Positions 28,502-36,902 of a stretch of DNA of 64,000 nt are shown here, piece after piece. The stretch is from contig NC_013165.1 of the NCBI RefSeq assembly GCF_000023885.1, positions 1,984,001 to 2,048,000 on the forward strand, written 5' to 3'. Position numbers and translations under genes: made by a program. The notes below the pieces were generated by a model, which had not been told where the DNA came from, did no database searches, and was given only the letters and a program-made list of their open reading frames with translations. How positions within the stretch are numbered: the stretch's first letter is position 1; every line of letters starts with the position of its first letter. Source of the DNA: Slackia heliotrinireducens DSM 20476 (GTDB lineage: Bacteria; Actinomycetota; Coriobacteriia; Coriobacteriales; Eggerthellaceae).

Positions 28502-29354
28502 CATCGAGATTTCTCACGGTTGCGCCAAAGGCGACCGCCCGCTGGTCCCTCAAGTATGCCGCGTGCTCAAGATCACCCAGGAAACCCCCGACGTGAAGTC
28601 GTTCCGTCTGGTGACGCTCGACGGAAGAAAACCCTTCGACTGCCGCCCCGGGCAGCTAGGCATGTTCGGCCTTTTGCCCTACGGCGAGTGCATGTTCGTG
28701 GTGTCGGCCCAATCCGACGAGTGGGTTCAGTTCACCGTAAAGAAGGTGGGCCTGGTCACCGAGCAGCTGCACGCCTTGGCCGAAGGCGACGAAGTCACCC
28801 TGCGCGGACCGTATGGCAACTGGTGGCCGGTTGAGGCCTGCAAGGGCAAGGACATGCTCTTCGTCAGCGGCGGCATCGGCCTTCCCCCGGTGCGTTCGTT
28901 CCTCCTGTACTGCCTGGAGCACCGCGAGGACTACGGCCGCATCGATTTGGTCTATTCCGGCTCTACCTATGATGACCTGGTATTCAAAGACCAGCTCTTC
29001 GACGTCTGGCCCAACGAGCCCGACATGCACGTGCACGTGTCCCTATACCACAGCGACGAGCGTTGGGAAGGCCCCGTGGACTACACCGCTCCCTTCTTGG
29101 AGACGCTGGAACTGGGTCCCGAAGACGGCAACCGCGTGGCCGTCTTCTGCGGTGGGCCTTCTCTTTCTCGCACCGTCCGCGAGAGTCTGCTGAAAGCAGG
29201 CTACGACGAAGGCGGCATCATCACCACATTGGAGATGCGCATGAAGTGCGGCGTCGGCAAATGCGGCCGTTGCAACCTGGGCGGACATTTCATCTGCCTG
29301 GACGGACCCATCTTCACGGTGGAAGAGATCAACAATATGCACAGCGACGTGTAG
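28494..29354 (+). CDS. flxA: NAD(P)H-binding flavoprotein subunit (FlxA-like, sulfite reductase B-related)
   Basis: A 286-residue FAD/NAD(P)-dependent reductase. The N-terminal ferredoxin-reductase-type FAD domain is followed by the NAD domain (FVSGGIGLPPVRSFL near residue 122). A C-terminal [2Fe-2S] site CGVGKCGRCNLGG...C is near 252-268, as in PyrK/AsrB. The ATG at 28494 follows TTGGAGGAGCGA and overlaps the flxB stop; a seven-residue longer form is unlikely. As the NAD(H) site of the Hdr-Flx complex it would connect the pyridine nucleotide pool to HdrA. Confidence 0.9.
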   Translation: MPSIEISHGCAKGDRPLVPQVCRVLKITQETPDVKSFRLVTLDGRKPFDCRPGQLGMFGLLPYGECMFVVSAQSDEWVQFTVKKVGLVTEQLHALAEGDEVTLRGPYGNWWPVEACKGKDMLFVSGGIGLPPVRSFLLYCLEHREDYGRIDLVYSGSTYDDLVFKDQLFDVWPNEPDMHVHVSLYHSDERWEGPVDYTAPFLETLELGPEDGNRVAVFCGGPSLSRTVRESLLKAGYDEGGIITTLEMRMKCGVGKCGRCNLGGHFICLDGPIFTVEEINNMHSDV

Positions 29355-29390
29355 CGCCCTGCCGCCCATACGAAACAGAAGAACGGGACA

Positions 29391-29424
29391 ATCGACCGTC
29401 ATTTCGCCGAGAATGGCGGTCGAT
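29391..29424 (+). terminator. Hairpin at the end of the hdr-flx operon
   Basis: ATCGACCGTCATT and AATGGCGGTCGAT form a 13-pair stem (one G-T pair) around an eight-base loop, 36 bases after flxA. No clear T-run follows, so it may mark a 3-prime end by processing or weak termination. Confidence 0.5.
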
Positions 29425-29442
29425 GTCATTCGCACGACACGT

Positions 29443-29480
29443 TATAGTAAATTCATATGATATCTTGTACCCATCATATG
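29443..29480 (+). promoter_or_regulatory. Candidate promoter and operator of the lactate permease gene
   Basis: TATAGT (29443-29448) could be a -10 box. Immediately after it, CATATGAT (29454-29461) and ATCATATG (29473-29480) form a perfect eight-base inverted repeat with an 11-base spacer, placed where a repressor would block the start of transcription. No regulator gene is adjacent. Confidence 0.45.
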
Positions 29481-29524
29481 TAGGCAAAAGAATCCATAAC
29501 CCCGGTTAAAGAGGCAGGCGGCAT

Positions 29525-31204
29525 ATGTTTCAGGCACTCGTCGACCCCATCGCCGGCAACCTCGCGCTTTCGGCGCTCGTTGCATGCGTTCCTTTGATTA
29601 CGTTCTTCATCATGCTTATAGGGGTGAAGGCCCAAGCCCATCTGGCTGCGGTGACGGCATTGGCTGTGGCGGTCATCGTCGCCATCGTCGGATGGAAGAT
29701 GCCTGTCGGATACGCCCTTATCTCGGCAACGCAAGGCGCTGCGTTCGGCGCCTTCCCTATCGTGTTTATCATCGTCTTGGCCGTATGGTTCTACGAAGTG
29801 ACCGTGAAGGCGGGCCGCAGCGAAGACCTGCGTAAGTTTTTCGACATGGTAGGCGGCGGCGACATCCGCATCCAGGCTATGCTCGTCGCCTTCAGCTTCG
29901 GCGGACTGCTCGAGGCCCTCGCCGGCTTCGGTGCACCCATCGCCATCACCGCCACGATGATCCTGGCCTTGGGCGTCAAGCCCAAACGCGCAGCGTTGGC
30001 AGTCATGCTTGCCAACACCGCCCCCGTCGCTTACGGCGCGGTGGGCACGCCTATCACCACCGCAGGCAACATGGTCGCAAGCGGCGATGCCGCAGCGGCG
30101 TCGGCAACCGCGCAGCACATCGCGGCAATCGTAGGCCACCAAGCCCCCTTGTTCGCTTTCTTCGTCCCGCTGCTGCTCGTCATCATCCTCGACGGGAAGC
30201 GCGGCGCGCGCGACTGCTGGGCGCCCGCCTTCGTGGTGGGCGGGAGCTTCGCCATCACCCAATGGTGGTGCTCAAACTTCTTCGCCTACGAGCTGACCGA
30301 CGTTATCGCCGCACTCGTCTCCATGGCCGCTCTGGTCCTGTTCATGAAGGTCTGGAAGCCCCGCGGCGTCAACGACGTCCGCGCCGACTTCGGTCTGCCT
30401 CCCACAGACGGCTCCTCCGCCTCCGAGCTCACGGCATCCCGCATCTTCATGGCGCTTGTCCCTTACATCGTCGTCGTGGCGGTTTTCGGCATCTGCAAGC
30501 TCGGCATACCGCAGCAGTTGGCCATGACCGACATCAAGATTCCCTGGCCCTTCATTTCCGACGGAAGCATCCTGTCCGCAGCCGGCAAGGACCCGGGCAC
30601 CACATACACGCTGAACCTCCTATCCTGCCCCGGCACCATGATTCTTGTCGCTGGCGTGATCTCCGCGGCCATCTACACGATGTTCACCGAGGACGGCCGC
30701 TACCAGATGTCCATGGGAGCCGCCGCCAACTCGCTTATGAATTGCTGCTACCGCATGCGCTACTCCGCATTCACCATCGTGTTCGTCCTGTCGTTGGCTT
30801 ACGTGATGAACTTCAGCGGCCAGACCATCAGCATCGGACAGTTCCTGGCCGGCTCCGGCCCCGCCTTCGCATTCATCTCCCCCACGCTTGGCTGGGTGGG
30901 CACCGCCGTGACCGGCAGCGACACCAGCGCGAACGCCCTGTTCTCCGGCCTGCAGTATTCCGCAGCCCAAGCGAACCCTGCGCTTGTGGGCGTGACCCCC
31001 GACCTGTTCCTGGCGGCCAACACCATGGGCGGCGTTGTGGGCAAGATGATCAGCCCTCAGTCCCTGGCCATCGCGGCCGTTGCAACGGGCGAAAAGGAAG
31101 CCGACATCATGAAGGCGGTCCTCCCCTGGAGCATCGGATTCCTGGTTGCGCTGTGCATCCTGGTCTTCCTGCAGACGAACATCCTCAACTTCATGCTCCC
31201 CTAA
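29525..31204 (+). CDS. lctP: L-lactate permease, LctP family
   Basis: A 559-residue membrane protein with about 12-14 helices, of the LctP/LldP family that imports lactate (or glycolate) with protons. Family segments seen include FSFGGLLEALAGFGAPIAITATMILALG near residues 120-147, VGTPITTAG, and AFISPTLGWVGTAVTGSDTSANALF near residue 440. The ATG follows AAAGAGGCAGGCGGCAT. It lies right after the Hdr-Flx operon, suggesting lactate-linked electron flow, although no lactate dehydrogenase gene is in the window. A strong terminator follows. Confidence 0.95.
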   Translation: MFQALVDPIAGNLALSALVACVPLITFFIMLIGVKAQAHLAAVTALAVAVIVAIVGWKMPVGYALISATQGAAFGAFPIVFIIVLAVWFYEVTVKAGRSEDLRKFFDMVGGGDIRIQAMLVAFSFGGLLEALAGFGAPIAITATMILALGVKPKRAALAVMLANTAPVAYGAVGTPITTAGNMVASGDAAAASATAQHIAAIVGHQAPLFAFFVPLLLVIILDGKRGARDCWAPAFVVGGSFAITQWWCSNFFAYELTDVIAALVSMAALVLFMKVWKPRGVNDVRADFGLPPTDGSSASELTASRIFMALVPYIVVVAVFGICKLGIPQQLAMTDIKIPWPFISDGSILSAAGKDPGTTYTLNLLSCPGTMILVAGVISAAIYTMFTEDGRYQMSMGAAANSLMNCCYRMRYSAFTIVFVLSLAYVMNFSGQTISIGQFLAGSGPAFAFISPTLGWVGTAVTGSDTSANALFSGLQYSAAQANPALVGVTPDLFLAANTMGGVVGKMISPQSLAIAAVATGEKEADIMKAVLPWSIGFLVALCILVFLQTNILNFMLP

Positions 31205-31228
31205 CGGGCCAGCCGCATCCGACCGATC

Positions 31229-31257
31229 GCCCCGCCTCACACCGGCGGGGCTTTTTT
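31229..31257 (+). terminator. Terminator after lctP
   Basis: GCCCCGCC (31229-31236) pairs with GGCGGGGC (31244-31251), loop of seven bases, followed by six T residues. Confidence 0.93.
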
Positions 31258-31398
31258 ATGGGACGGGATACGCCCCATGCCCCGGCCTATGAATCGTTCG
31301 TCCTTTCGCATGCCTCCGGCGGGCACCTCAACCCTGCCGACGTGTAGAATCAGAACCGAGAAGCGGAATCGACGTTCGTCCGGAGGATTGGAGACGCC

Positions 31399-31770
31399 AT
31401 GGGATCGTTCAACGACAAGGTGTATGAAGTGGTGCGCGAGATTCCCTATGGGCGCGTAACGACCTACGGCGCCGTTGCGCGGGCCATCGGCCAGCCGCGA
31501 AAAGCCCTGTTCGTAGGCTTCGCCATGCACTCCAGCGCCGACCCGGACGACCCGCCGTGCCACCGCGTGGTCTACAAGGACGGACGCGTCTTCGAAAACG
31601 AGGACGGCAGCCCCAGCCTGCAGAAGCTCCTGCTGGAAGCCGAAGGCGTGCCGTTCCTCGACGACACCCATGTCGATCTGGACGCCTGCCTGTGGCACCG
31701 CGTGCCTACCGACGAAATCGGGAGGCCCACGGACATCGACTGGGAACGCGAAATGGCCGAAGACCAATAG
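31399..31770 (+). CDS. MGMT-family DNA-binding protein (Atl/Ogt-like), single domain
   Basis: A 123-residue protein equal to the DNA-binding/active-site domain of O6-alkylguanine-DNA alkyltransferase: YEVVREIPYGRVTTYGAVARAIGQPR, then PCHRVVYKDG near residue 51. The active-site Cys is present (PCHRV), unlike typical alkyltransferase-like proteins with PWHRV, but the N-terminal domain of Ogt/Ada is missing. It may be a minimal alkyltransferase or a damage sensor. The ATG follows GGAGGATTGGAG. It leads into the GNAT gene 44 bases downstream. Confidence 0.85.
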   Translation: MGSFNDKVYEVVREIPYGRVTTYGAVARAIGQPRKALFVGFAMHSSADPDDPPCHRVVYKDGRVFENEDGSPSLQKLLLEAEGVPFLDDTHVDLDACLWHRVPTDEIGRPTDIDWEREMAEDQ

Positions 31771-31814
31771 CCCGAAAACAGGCTTCGACCCGACGAACCG
31801 AACAGGAGTGCCCC

Positions 31815-32360
31815 ATGAGCAAGGACGTTTCTTTCCGCAAAGCCACCATGGACGATCTGGACCGCATCTCGGAGATCTACGAGATGATCCACGATTTGGA
31901 AGAGCAGGGCAAGATCACCGTCGGTTGGATCCGCGGCGTGTATCCCACCCGCGACACGGCCCAAGCCGCCATCCGCGCAGACGAGATGTTCGTCGAGGAG
32001 TTCGACGGGCGCATCGTGGCCTCGGGGAAGATCAACCAGAGCCAGGAGAACTCCTATGCCGGCGGCGATTGGCGATACGACGTGCCGAACGACCAAGTCA
32101 TGGTGCTGCACACGCTTACCGTGGCGCCTGACGAGGGCAAACACGGGTTCGGCACCAGGTTCGCAGCGTTCTACGAGCAATATGCGCTAGACCATGGCTG
32201 CCCCTACCTGCGCATCGACACCAATGCCCGCAACGCCCGGGCGCGAGCCCTGTATGCGAAGCTGGGCTATACGGAAGTCGGTATCGTACCCACCGTGTTC
32301 AACAATATCCCCGACGTGCAGCTGGTACTGTTGGAGAAGAAGGCGGTCGCCGAACGCTGA
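31815..32360 (+). CDS. GNAT-family N-acetyltransferase
   Basis: A 181-residue acetyltransferase. The acetyl-CoA-binding region is VMVLHTLTVAPDEGKHGFGTRFAAFYEQYA near residues 94-123, followed by LRIDTNARNARARALYAKLGYTEVG, the classic GNAT motif B. The start at 31815 follows AGGAGTGCCCC; the long upstream frame is a shadow of the MGMT-family gene. The acceptor substrate is unknown. Confidence 0.9.
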   Translation: MSKDVSFRKATMDDLDRISEIYEMIHDLEEQGKITVGWIRGVYPTRDTAQAAIRADEMFVEEFDGRIVASGKINQSQENSYAGGDWRYDVPNDQVMVLHTLTVAPDEGKHGFGTRFAAFYEQYALDHGCPYLRIDTNARNARARALYAKLGYTEVGIVPTVFNNIPDVQLVLLEKKAVAER

Positions 32361-32508
32361 TGCGTCTGACCCCACAACCGGTTCCCGCAGCACGCGAAGA
32401 TACGCAAGCATTCTTCGGCACCGCACGGAAATCGAATCAAGCACCGACTTGTTCCATATGGAGTACAATGCGATGCATGCAACTTATCCAGGCCGGAAGG
32501 ACAGCCTT

Positions 32509-33087
32509 ATGAAACTGTTGGAAGACCGCATCGTCCGCGACGGCGTCGTGAAAACCGAATACGTCATCAAGGTAGGCAGCTTCTTGAACCACCAGATCGA
32601 CACCGCACTGGTCGACGAGCTGGGTGCCGAATGGGCCCGCAGGTTCGCAGGCAAGCCCGTCGACAAGATCGTGACCATCGAGTCCAGCGGCATCGCCCTT
32701 GCGGCCATCGCCGCCCGCCACTTCGGGAACTGCCCTGTGATTGTCGCGAAGAAGTCCCGGTCCATGAACCTGGACGGCGACCTTTACGCGACGCAGGTGG
32801 AAAGCTTCACCCGCGGCGGCGTTTTCGACATCGTCATGGAGCGCCGGCTGCTTAAACCCGGCGACCACATCCTGATCATCGATGACTTCTTGGCCACGGG
32901 TTCTGCCCTGACGGGTCTTTTGGACATCGCCGAACAGGCGGGCGCCACCGTCGAAGGCATCGGCATCGCCGTGGAGAAGGGCTTCCAACCCGGCGGCGAA
33001 TCCATCCGAGCCCACGGCTACCAGCTGGAATCCCTCGCCATCATCGAGAAGATGGACCCGGACACCGGCGCCATCGAATTCCGCTAA
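32509..33087 (+). CDS. xpt: Xanthine phosphoribosyltransferase
   Basis: A 192-residue purine salvage enzyme converting xanthine and PRPP to XMP. The N-terminus MKLLEDRIVRDGVV and the segment SFLNHQIDTAL are typical of Xpt. The PRPP loop LIIDDFLATGSAL is near residues 123-135. The start at 32509 is selected because GGAAGGACAGCCTT precedes it and the length matches the family. No purine riboswitch was recognised upstream. A bidirectional terminator follows. Confidence 0.94.
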   Translation: MKLLEDRIVRDGVVKTEYVIKVGSFLNHQIDTALVDELGAEWARRFAGKPVDKIVTIESSGIALAAIAARHFGNCPVIVAKKSRSMNLDGDLYATQVESFTRGGVFDIVMERRLLKPGDHILIIDDFLATGSALTGLLDIAEQAGATVEGIGIAVEKGFQPGGESIRAHGYQLESLAIIEKMDPDTGAIEFR

Positions 33088-33093
33088 CGTTAG

Positions 33094-33117
33094 AAGGGCG
33101 GCCCTTAAGCCGCCCTT
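33094..33117. terminator. Bidirectional terminator between xpt and murT
   Basis: AAGGGCGGC (33094-33102), loop CCTTAA, GCCGCCCTT. It lies seven bases after xpt and eight bases after the convergent murT gene, with short T runs in both directions. Confidence 0.85.
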
Positions 33118-33124
33118 TCCGTTT

Positions 33125-34492
33125 CTATTCTTCCCAGTAATCCATGGGTTGGTAGCTCTTGACCAGCTCCACGCGGAGCGCCTCGATGGTCGAGCAGTTG
33201 GCGATGACCGTCACCGGCTCGTCCATGGCTGCGATATCGGCCACAAGCCCGGCGTAGTCGGTCTGGATTCGCATCCTGGACTCGTCGACGCCCGCTTCGA
33301 CCAGACGCGCCTTCATGTCCTCGAAGCACGGGCCGCCCACGATGACCTTCGTCTCCGGCGTGATGAGCTTCTCCCAATGCACGCCCTTGATCCAGTCGGT
33401 GTAGATGCCGTCCATGATTTCGTTGCCCAGCAGGCACACCAGGTTCTTCGGCGGATTGTCCTCGGACACCAGCATGTTGATGAGCTGGTTGCAGCCCGCG
33501 GTGTTCTTCATGAGCAACAGACGCGCCTCGGTGCCTTCCACGTTGAAGATCTCGAAGCGGTGCGCGGCGTGCTTGAAGTGCGCCAGCGCATCGGCCGCCT
33601 GCTGTTCGGTCAGACCCAGCGTGGTAAGGCCCGCAAAGGCGGCCACCGCGTTGTAGACGTCGTAGCCGGCGCGCACGTTCACCGGCAGGGTAAGCTCATG
33701 GTCGTGGACCCGCAGCGTGAGCGTGCAGCTCTTCTCCTGCTTGTCGGTTATGCCCACCACGGCGATGTCGGCCTTATGGTGCGTATATCCGCAGCTCGGA
33801 CACGTGAACGTTCCCAGATGAGCGAAAGTGCGGTGCTCGAAGGACAGAGGCTCGCCGCACTTGATGCAGTCCACCTGCTCGTCAAAGTCGGCCACGCCGT
33901 CGTCGTAGGCGTCGCACTCCATGCCGTACCACACCACCTTGTTGGGCACGAAATCGGCGATCGATGCCGTCACCTGGCAGTCAGCGTCGAGCACCAGCAC
34001 GGTGTCGGGCGACTTCTTGATGGCCTCGATGATGTAGTCGCGGGCCGTAGTCCAGGTGGGATAACGGTCCACCTGGTCGCGGTACAGATTGGTCACGACC
34101 AGGACCTGCGGAAACGTTGCAGGCATGAGGATCTTCGAGGCCCCCTCGTCGCTTTCGATGACGGCCCAGTCGCTCTTGCGCTTGCCGCCGATAGTGCTGT
34201 CCAGGCACAGCGTGGTGGCAATGCCCTGCTCCAGGTTGGTGCTGGAGGGGTCGTAGGCCGCCCCGCCGAACGTGTTGATGATGGCCTGCTGCACCATGTG
34301 GGTGGTGGTGGTCTTGCCGTTGGTGCCGCTGATCATGATGGTCTTGTGGCCATCGCTCAGCTTATGGATGATGTTGCCGTCAATCTTCATGGCAATCATG
34401 CCGGGAAGCGCACGGCCGTTTCGGCCCAAAGCACGCATGGCGTTGTACGCGGCGTGGCACACGGCGATCGCAGCAGACGTTCTAATAGACAT
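33125..34492 (-). CDS. murT: Lipid II isoglutaminyl synthase, Mur ligase-like subunit MurT
   Basis: A 455-residue Mur-ligase-family protein with the ATP loop SGTNGKTTTTH near residue 55 and the MurT-specific Cys4 zinc ribbon (CIKCGEP...CPSCGY near 205-230), plus a C-terminal DUF1727 region. MurT with GatD amidates the D-glutamate of lipid II in Gram-positive bacteria. GatD is usually adjacent, but neither neighbour here is a glutamine amidotransferase. The start ATG at 34492 gives a hydrophobic-rich N-terminus usual for MurT. Confidence 0.9.
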   Translation of the reverse strand: MSIRTSAAIAVCHAAYNAMRALGRNGRALPGMIAMKIDGNIIHKLSDGHKTIMISGTNGKTTTTHMVQQAIINTFGGAAYDPSSTNLEQGIATTLCLDSTIGGKRKSDWAVIESDEGASKILMPATFPQVLVVTNLYRDQVDRYPTWTTARDYIIEAIKKSPDTVLVLDADCQVTASIADFVPNKVVWYGMECDAYDDGVADFDEQVDCIKCGEPLSFEHRTFAHLGTFTCPSCGYTHHKADIAVVGITDKQEKSCTLTLRVHDHELTLPVNVRAGYDVYNAVAAFAGLTTLGLTEQQAADALAHFKHAAHRFEIFNVEGTEARLLLMKNTAGCNQLINMLVSEDNPPKNLVCLLGNEIMDGIYTDWIKGVHWEKLITPETKVIVGGPCFEDMKARLVEAGVDESRMRIQTDYAGLVADIAAMDEPVTVIANCSTIEALRVELVKSYQPMDYWEE

Positions 34493-34615
34493 CTCGGTAC
34501 CTCGGAATCGTTTCGGAATTCATTAACGCACGAGGATAGCAGAAGCAGCCCATGGGCACCTGCGCAGGAGCAAGAGTTCACAAGGATGTAATCTTTCGCC
34601 GCAGGACGACGAGGC

Positions 34616-34688
34616 GCGGGACGACGGGGACGGAGCCTTTTGTCCCGCGCAGCGCACGGGACAAAAGGCTCCGTCCCCGTCGTCCCGC
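34616..34688. repeat. Perfect 32-bp inverted repeat (REP-like)
   Basis: Bases 34616-34647 and 34657-34688 are exact reverse complements with a nine-base loop (core GGGACGGAGCCTTTTGTCCC). It lies between murT and a regulator relic, outside any gene. Too long and too perfect for an ordinary terminator and without a T-run; it resembles dispersed palindromic repeats of REP/BIME type. No transposase is nearby. Confidence 0.8.
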
Positions 34689-34701
34689 CCGATACCCCCG
34701 A

Positions 34702-35068
34702 TTATTCCACGGCGTCGCAGGGCCAGTCTTCGTTTTCAAGAAAACTGGCGAACGTCGATGTGGCTGCACTCACGTTCTCGCGAGCCCAAGCAAGGCGATA
34801 GCTCAAATGAACATCCAGATCGTTGAAGGGAATCGCTTTGAACCGGGAATCATTCCTGCAGAAGGAAATCGGAATGCAACCGAAACCCAAACCCGATTCC
34901 ACCAGGGTGAGCGCAGCGCCGTAGTCCTCTCCCCGTCCCCCATGCTTCACCTTGAAGCCGACCTGCTTCATGGCTTCGTAGTACCTATGGAGAAAGCGCG
35001 GCGAAATCTCCTTGTCGGGAACAATGAGCGTCTCCTCAGCGACCTCGGAAAACCGGCTCCTGGGAGAA
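34702..35068 (-). pseudogene. Relic of a LysR-type regulator (effector-domain end only)
   Basis: The minus-strand frame ending at 34702 encodes the C-terminal half of a LysR substrate-binding domain: EETLIVPDKEISPRFLHRYY, later LVESGLGFGCIPISF, then LSYRLAWAREN. Going upstream the frame reaches a TAA at about 35083-35085 with no helix-turn-helix part beyond it. About 200 N-terminal residues are missing, so this is a decayed or truncated gene. A short intact frame from an internal ATG (34702-34971) exists but is not a complete protein. Confidence 0.65.
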
Positions 35069-35250
35069 ATCGCGACCTGGGGTTATGCCGCTGGAGAATC
35101 CATCTGGGCAGAGCCCGCAATGCACAACTTCGAATCTCGTGCAAAACATGGCCAAAACGCCAACTGACACCGACCGAAGGGCCCTATCGGGACTGTCGAC
35201 GCCATCGCGCAAGAGCCGATTACCAGGCGCGCCTCCCGAAGAGCCGCGCC

Positions 35251-35291
35251 AAAAACGAAGCGCGCGGGCCATGGCGTCGGTCCGCGCGCTT
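35251..35291 (-). terminator. Terminator of the AGCS transporter gene
   Basis: AAGCGCGCGG (35258-35267) and CCGCGCGCTT (35282-35291) are perfectly complementary. On the minus strand the stem is followed by CGTTTTT. It starts 26 bases after the transporter stop. Confidence 0.9.
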
Positions 35292-35316
35292 TTCAGCCAT
35301 ATCGTTGTGCTGAAGC

Positions 35317-36807
35317 TTATGCCTCGGGGGCTCCGCTCTTCCATGTTGCAGGGTCGTTGACGTAGGGCTCCATGGCGTCCTCGTCGTCGCCCGCCTCCTT
35401 CAAACGGCGCAGGTAGTCAGCAGTCTCGCGAGCCACCACACCGGACAGGGCGATCAAGGCGATCATATTGGGCAGCGCCATCAGGCCGTTGAAGATGTCA
35501 GCGATGGTCCACACGGCGGAAACCGTCATGTAGGGGCCGATGAGCACAGCTAGGATGTACAGCCAGCGGTAGACCTTGACGGCCTTCATGTTGCCACCGC
35601 TCAGGTACTCGAGGCAGCGCTCGGAGTAGTAGTCCCAGCCCAGGATGGTGGTGAAGCCGAACAGGGCCATGCACAGCATGATGAGGAAGCTCACCAGCAC
35701 CTCGGGCAGGAAAGGCAGGCCAATCTGGAAGGCCTGCACGGTAAGCGCCGCGCCCTCGGCCGTCGGGTCGATGTAGGCGCCGGACATGACCAGGGCAAGA
35801 CCGGTCATGGAGCACACGATGATGGTGTCCAGGAAGGTGCCGGTCATAGACACCAGACCCTGACGCACAGGTTCCTTGGTCTGGGCGGCCGCAGCGGCAA
35901 TGGGGGCGGAACCCAAGCCGGCCTCGTTGGAGAAGATGCCGCGGGCGATGCCCTTCTGCATGGCGATGATGATGGCACCCATGGCACCGCCGGCAGCAGC
36001 GCGGAACCCGAAGGCGTCGGCGAAGATCTCGGCGAACGCGGCCGGAACCGCCGTGATGTTGCAGACGATGAGCAGCAGCGAAAGCGCCAGGTAGATGACA
36101 ACCATGGCGGGAATGACGCGCTCGGCGACAGAGGCGATGCGCTTCAGTCCGCCGATGACGACCAGCGCGACGAAGAACGCCAAGGCCAGACCGCCGAGGA
36201 CCGTCGCCCAGGAGTAATCAAGGCCGAACAGCGAGAAGGCGATGGCCTGCTTGTCGGGGTCGAAGAACGACAGGATGGCACCGGAAATGCTGTTCACCTG
36301 CGTGAACGTGCCGATGCCGAACAGGCCGACGCACACGCCGAAGAACGCGAAAAGCTTGGCCAGCCACTTCCAATTGGCACCCATGCCGCGCTCGATGTAG
36401 TAGAACGGGCCGCCCAGCACATGGCCGGTCTCGGCGTCATGGGTGCGGTACTTGACGGCCAGCAAACCCTCGGAGAACTTGGTGGCCATGCCAAACAGCG
36501 CGGCAATCCACATCCAGAACAGGGCGCCGGGACCGCCGGCCACGACCGCCGTGGCCACGCCGACGATGTTGCCGGTGCCGATGGTGGCCGAAAGCGCCGT
36601 GCACAGGGCTCCGAAGCTGGTGACCTCGCCCTTGCCGTCCTTTTCGTTCTTCACCATGTAGCGAAGCGCACGGCCCAGCTTGTGGAACTGCAGGCCGCGG
36701 ACGCGAATGGTCAGCCAGATGCCGCCGAACAGAATAAGGCAGATCAGCGGGATGCCCCACACCGCGTCGTCGATGGCGACCAGGGTTGCGTTCAATGAAT
36801 CTAACAC
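35317..36807 (-). CDS. Sodium:alanine/glycine symporter, AGCS family
   Basis: A 496-residue amino-acid:cation symporter with about 10-11 helices. AGCS signature regions are visible: ALSATIGTGNIVGVATAV near residue 70, FWMWIAALFGMATKFSEGLLAVKYR near 97-120, and GIFSNEAGLGSAPIAAAAA near 290. The glycine riboswitch in its leader indicates that glycine is sensed and probably transported. A terminator lies just downstream. Confidence 0.95.
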   Translation of the reverse strand: MLDSLNATLVAIDDAVWGIPLICLILFGGIWLTIRVRGLQFHKLGRALRYMVKNEKDGKGEVTSFGALCTALSATIGTGNIVGVATAVVAGGPGALFWMWIAALFGMATKFSEGLLAVKYRTHDAETGHVLGGPFYYIERGMGANWKWLAKLFAFFGVCVGLFGIGTFTQVNSISGAILSFFDPDKQAIAFSLFGLDYSWATVLGGLALAFFVALVVIGGLKRIASVAERVIPAMVVIYLALSLLLIVCNITAVPAAFAEIFADAFGFRAAAGGAMGAIIIAMQKGIARGIFSNEAGLGSAPIAAAAAQTKEPVRQGLVSMTGTFLDTIIVCSMTGLALVMSGAYIDPTAEGAALTVQAFQIGLPFLPEVLVSFLIMLCMALFGFTTILGWDYYSERCLEYLSGGNMKAVKVYRWLYILAVLIGPYMTVSAVWTIADIFNGLMALPNMIALIALSGVVARETADYLRRLKEAGDDEDAMEPYVNDPATWKSGAPEA

Positions 36808-36902
36808 TCGTTTACCTTTCTCCTTCCGTATACACCATGCACGTACACGGAGCCTCTATATGTTCTGGAGAAAGAAACGGCGCGGCAGAAAGACGCGCGT
36901 TT

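Noticed and set aside
32361-32508. Purine riboswitch upstream of xpt
   Set aside because: The conserved purine aptamer core was not found; the leader is short and without the expected three-way junction.
33149-34591. 480-residue open frame on the plus strand
   Set aside because: Antisense to murT, which carries a full set of Mur ligase motifs.
35036-35360. Two short overlapping frames of about 90-100 residues
   Set aside because: No ribosome binding sites, no recognisable features, and they run across the LysR relic and the AGCS terminator.
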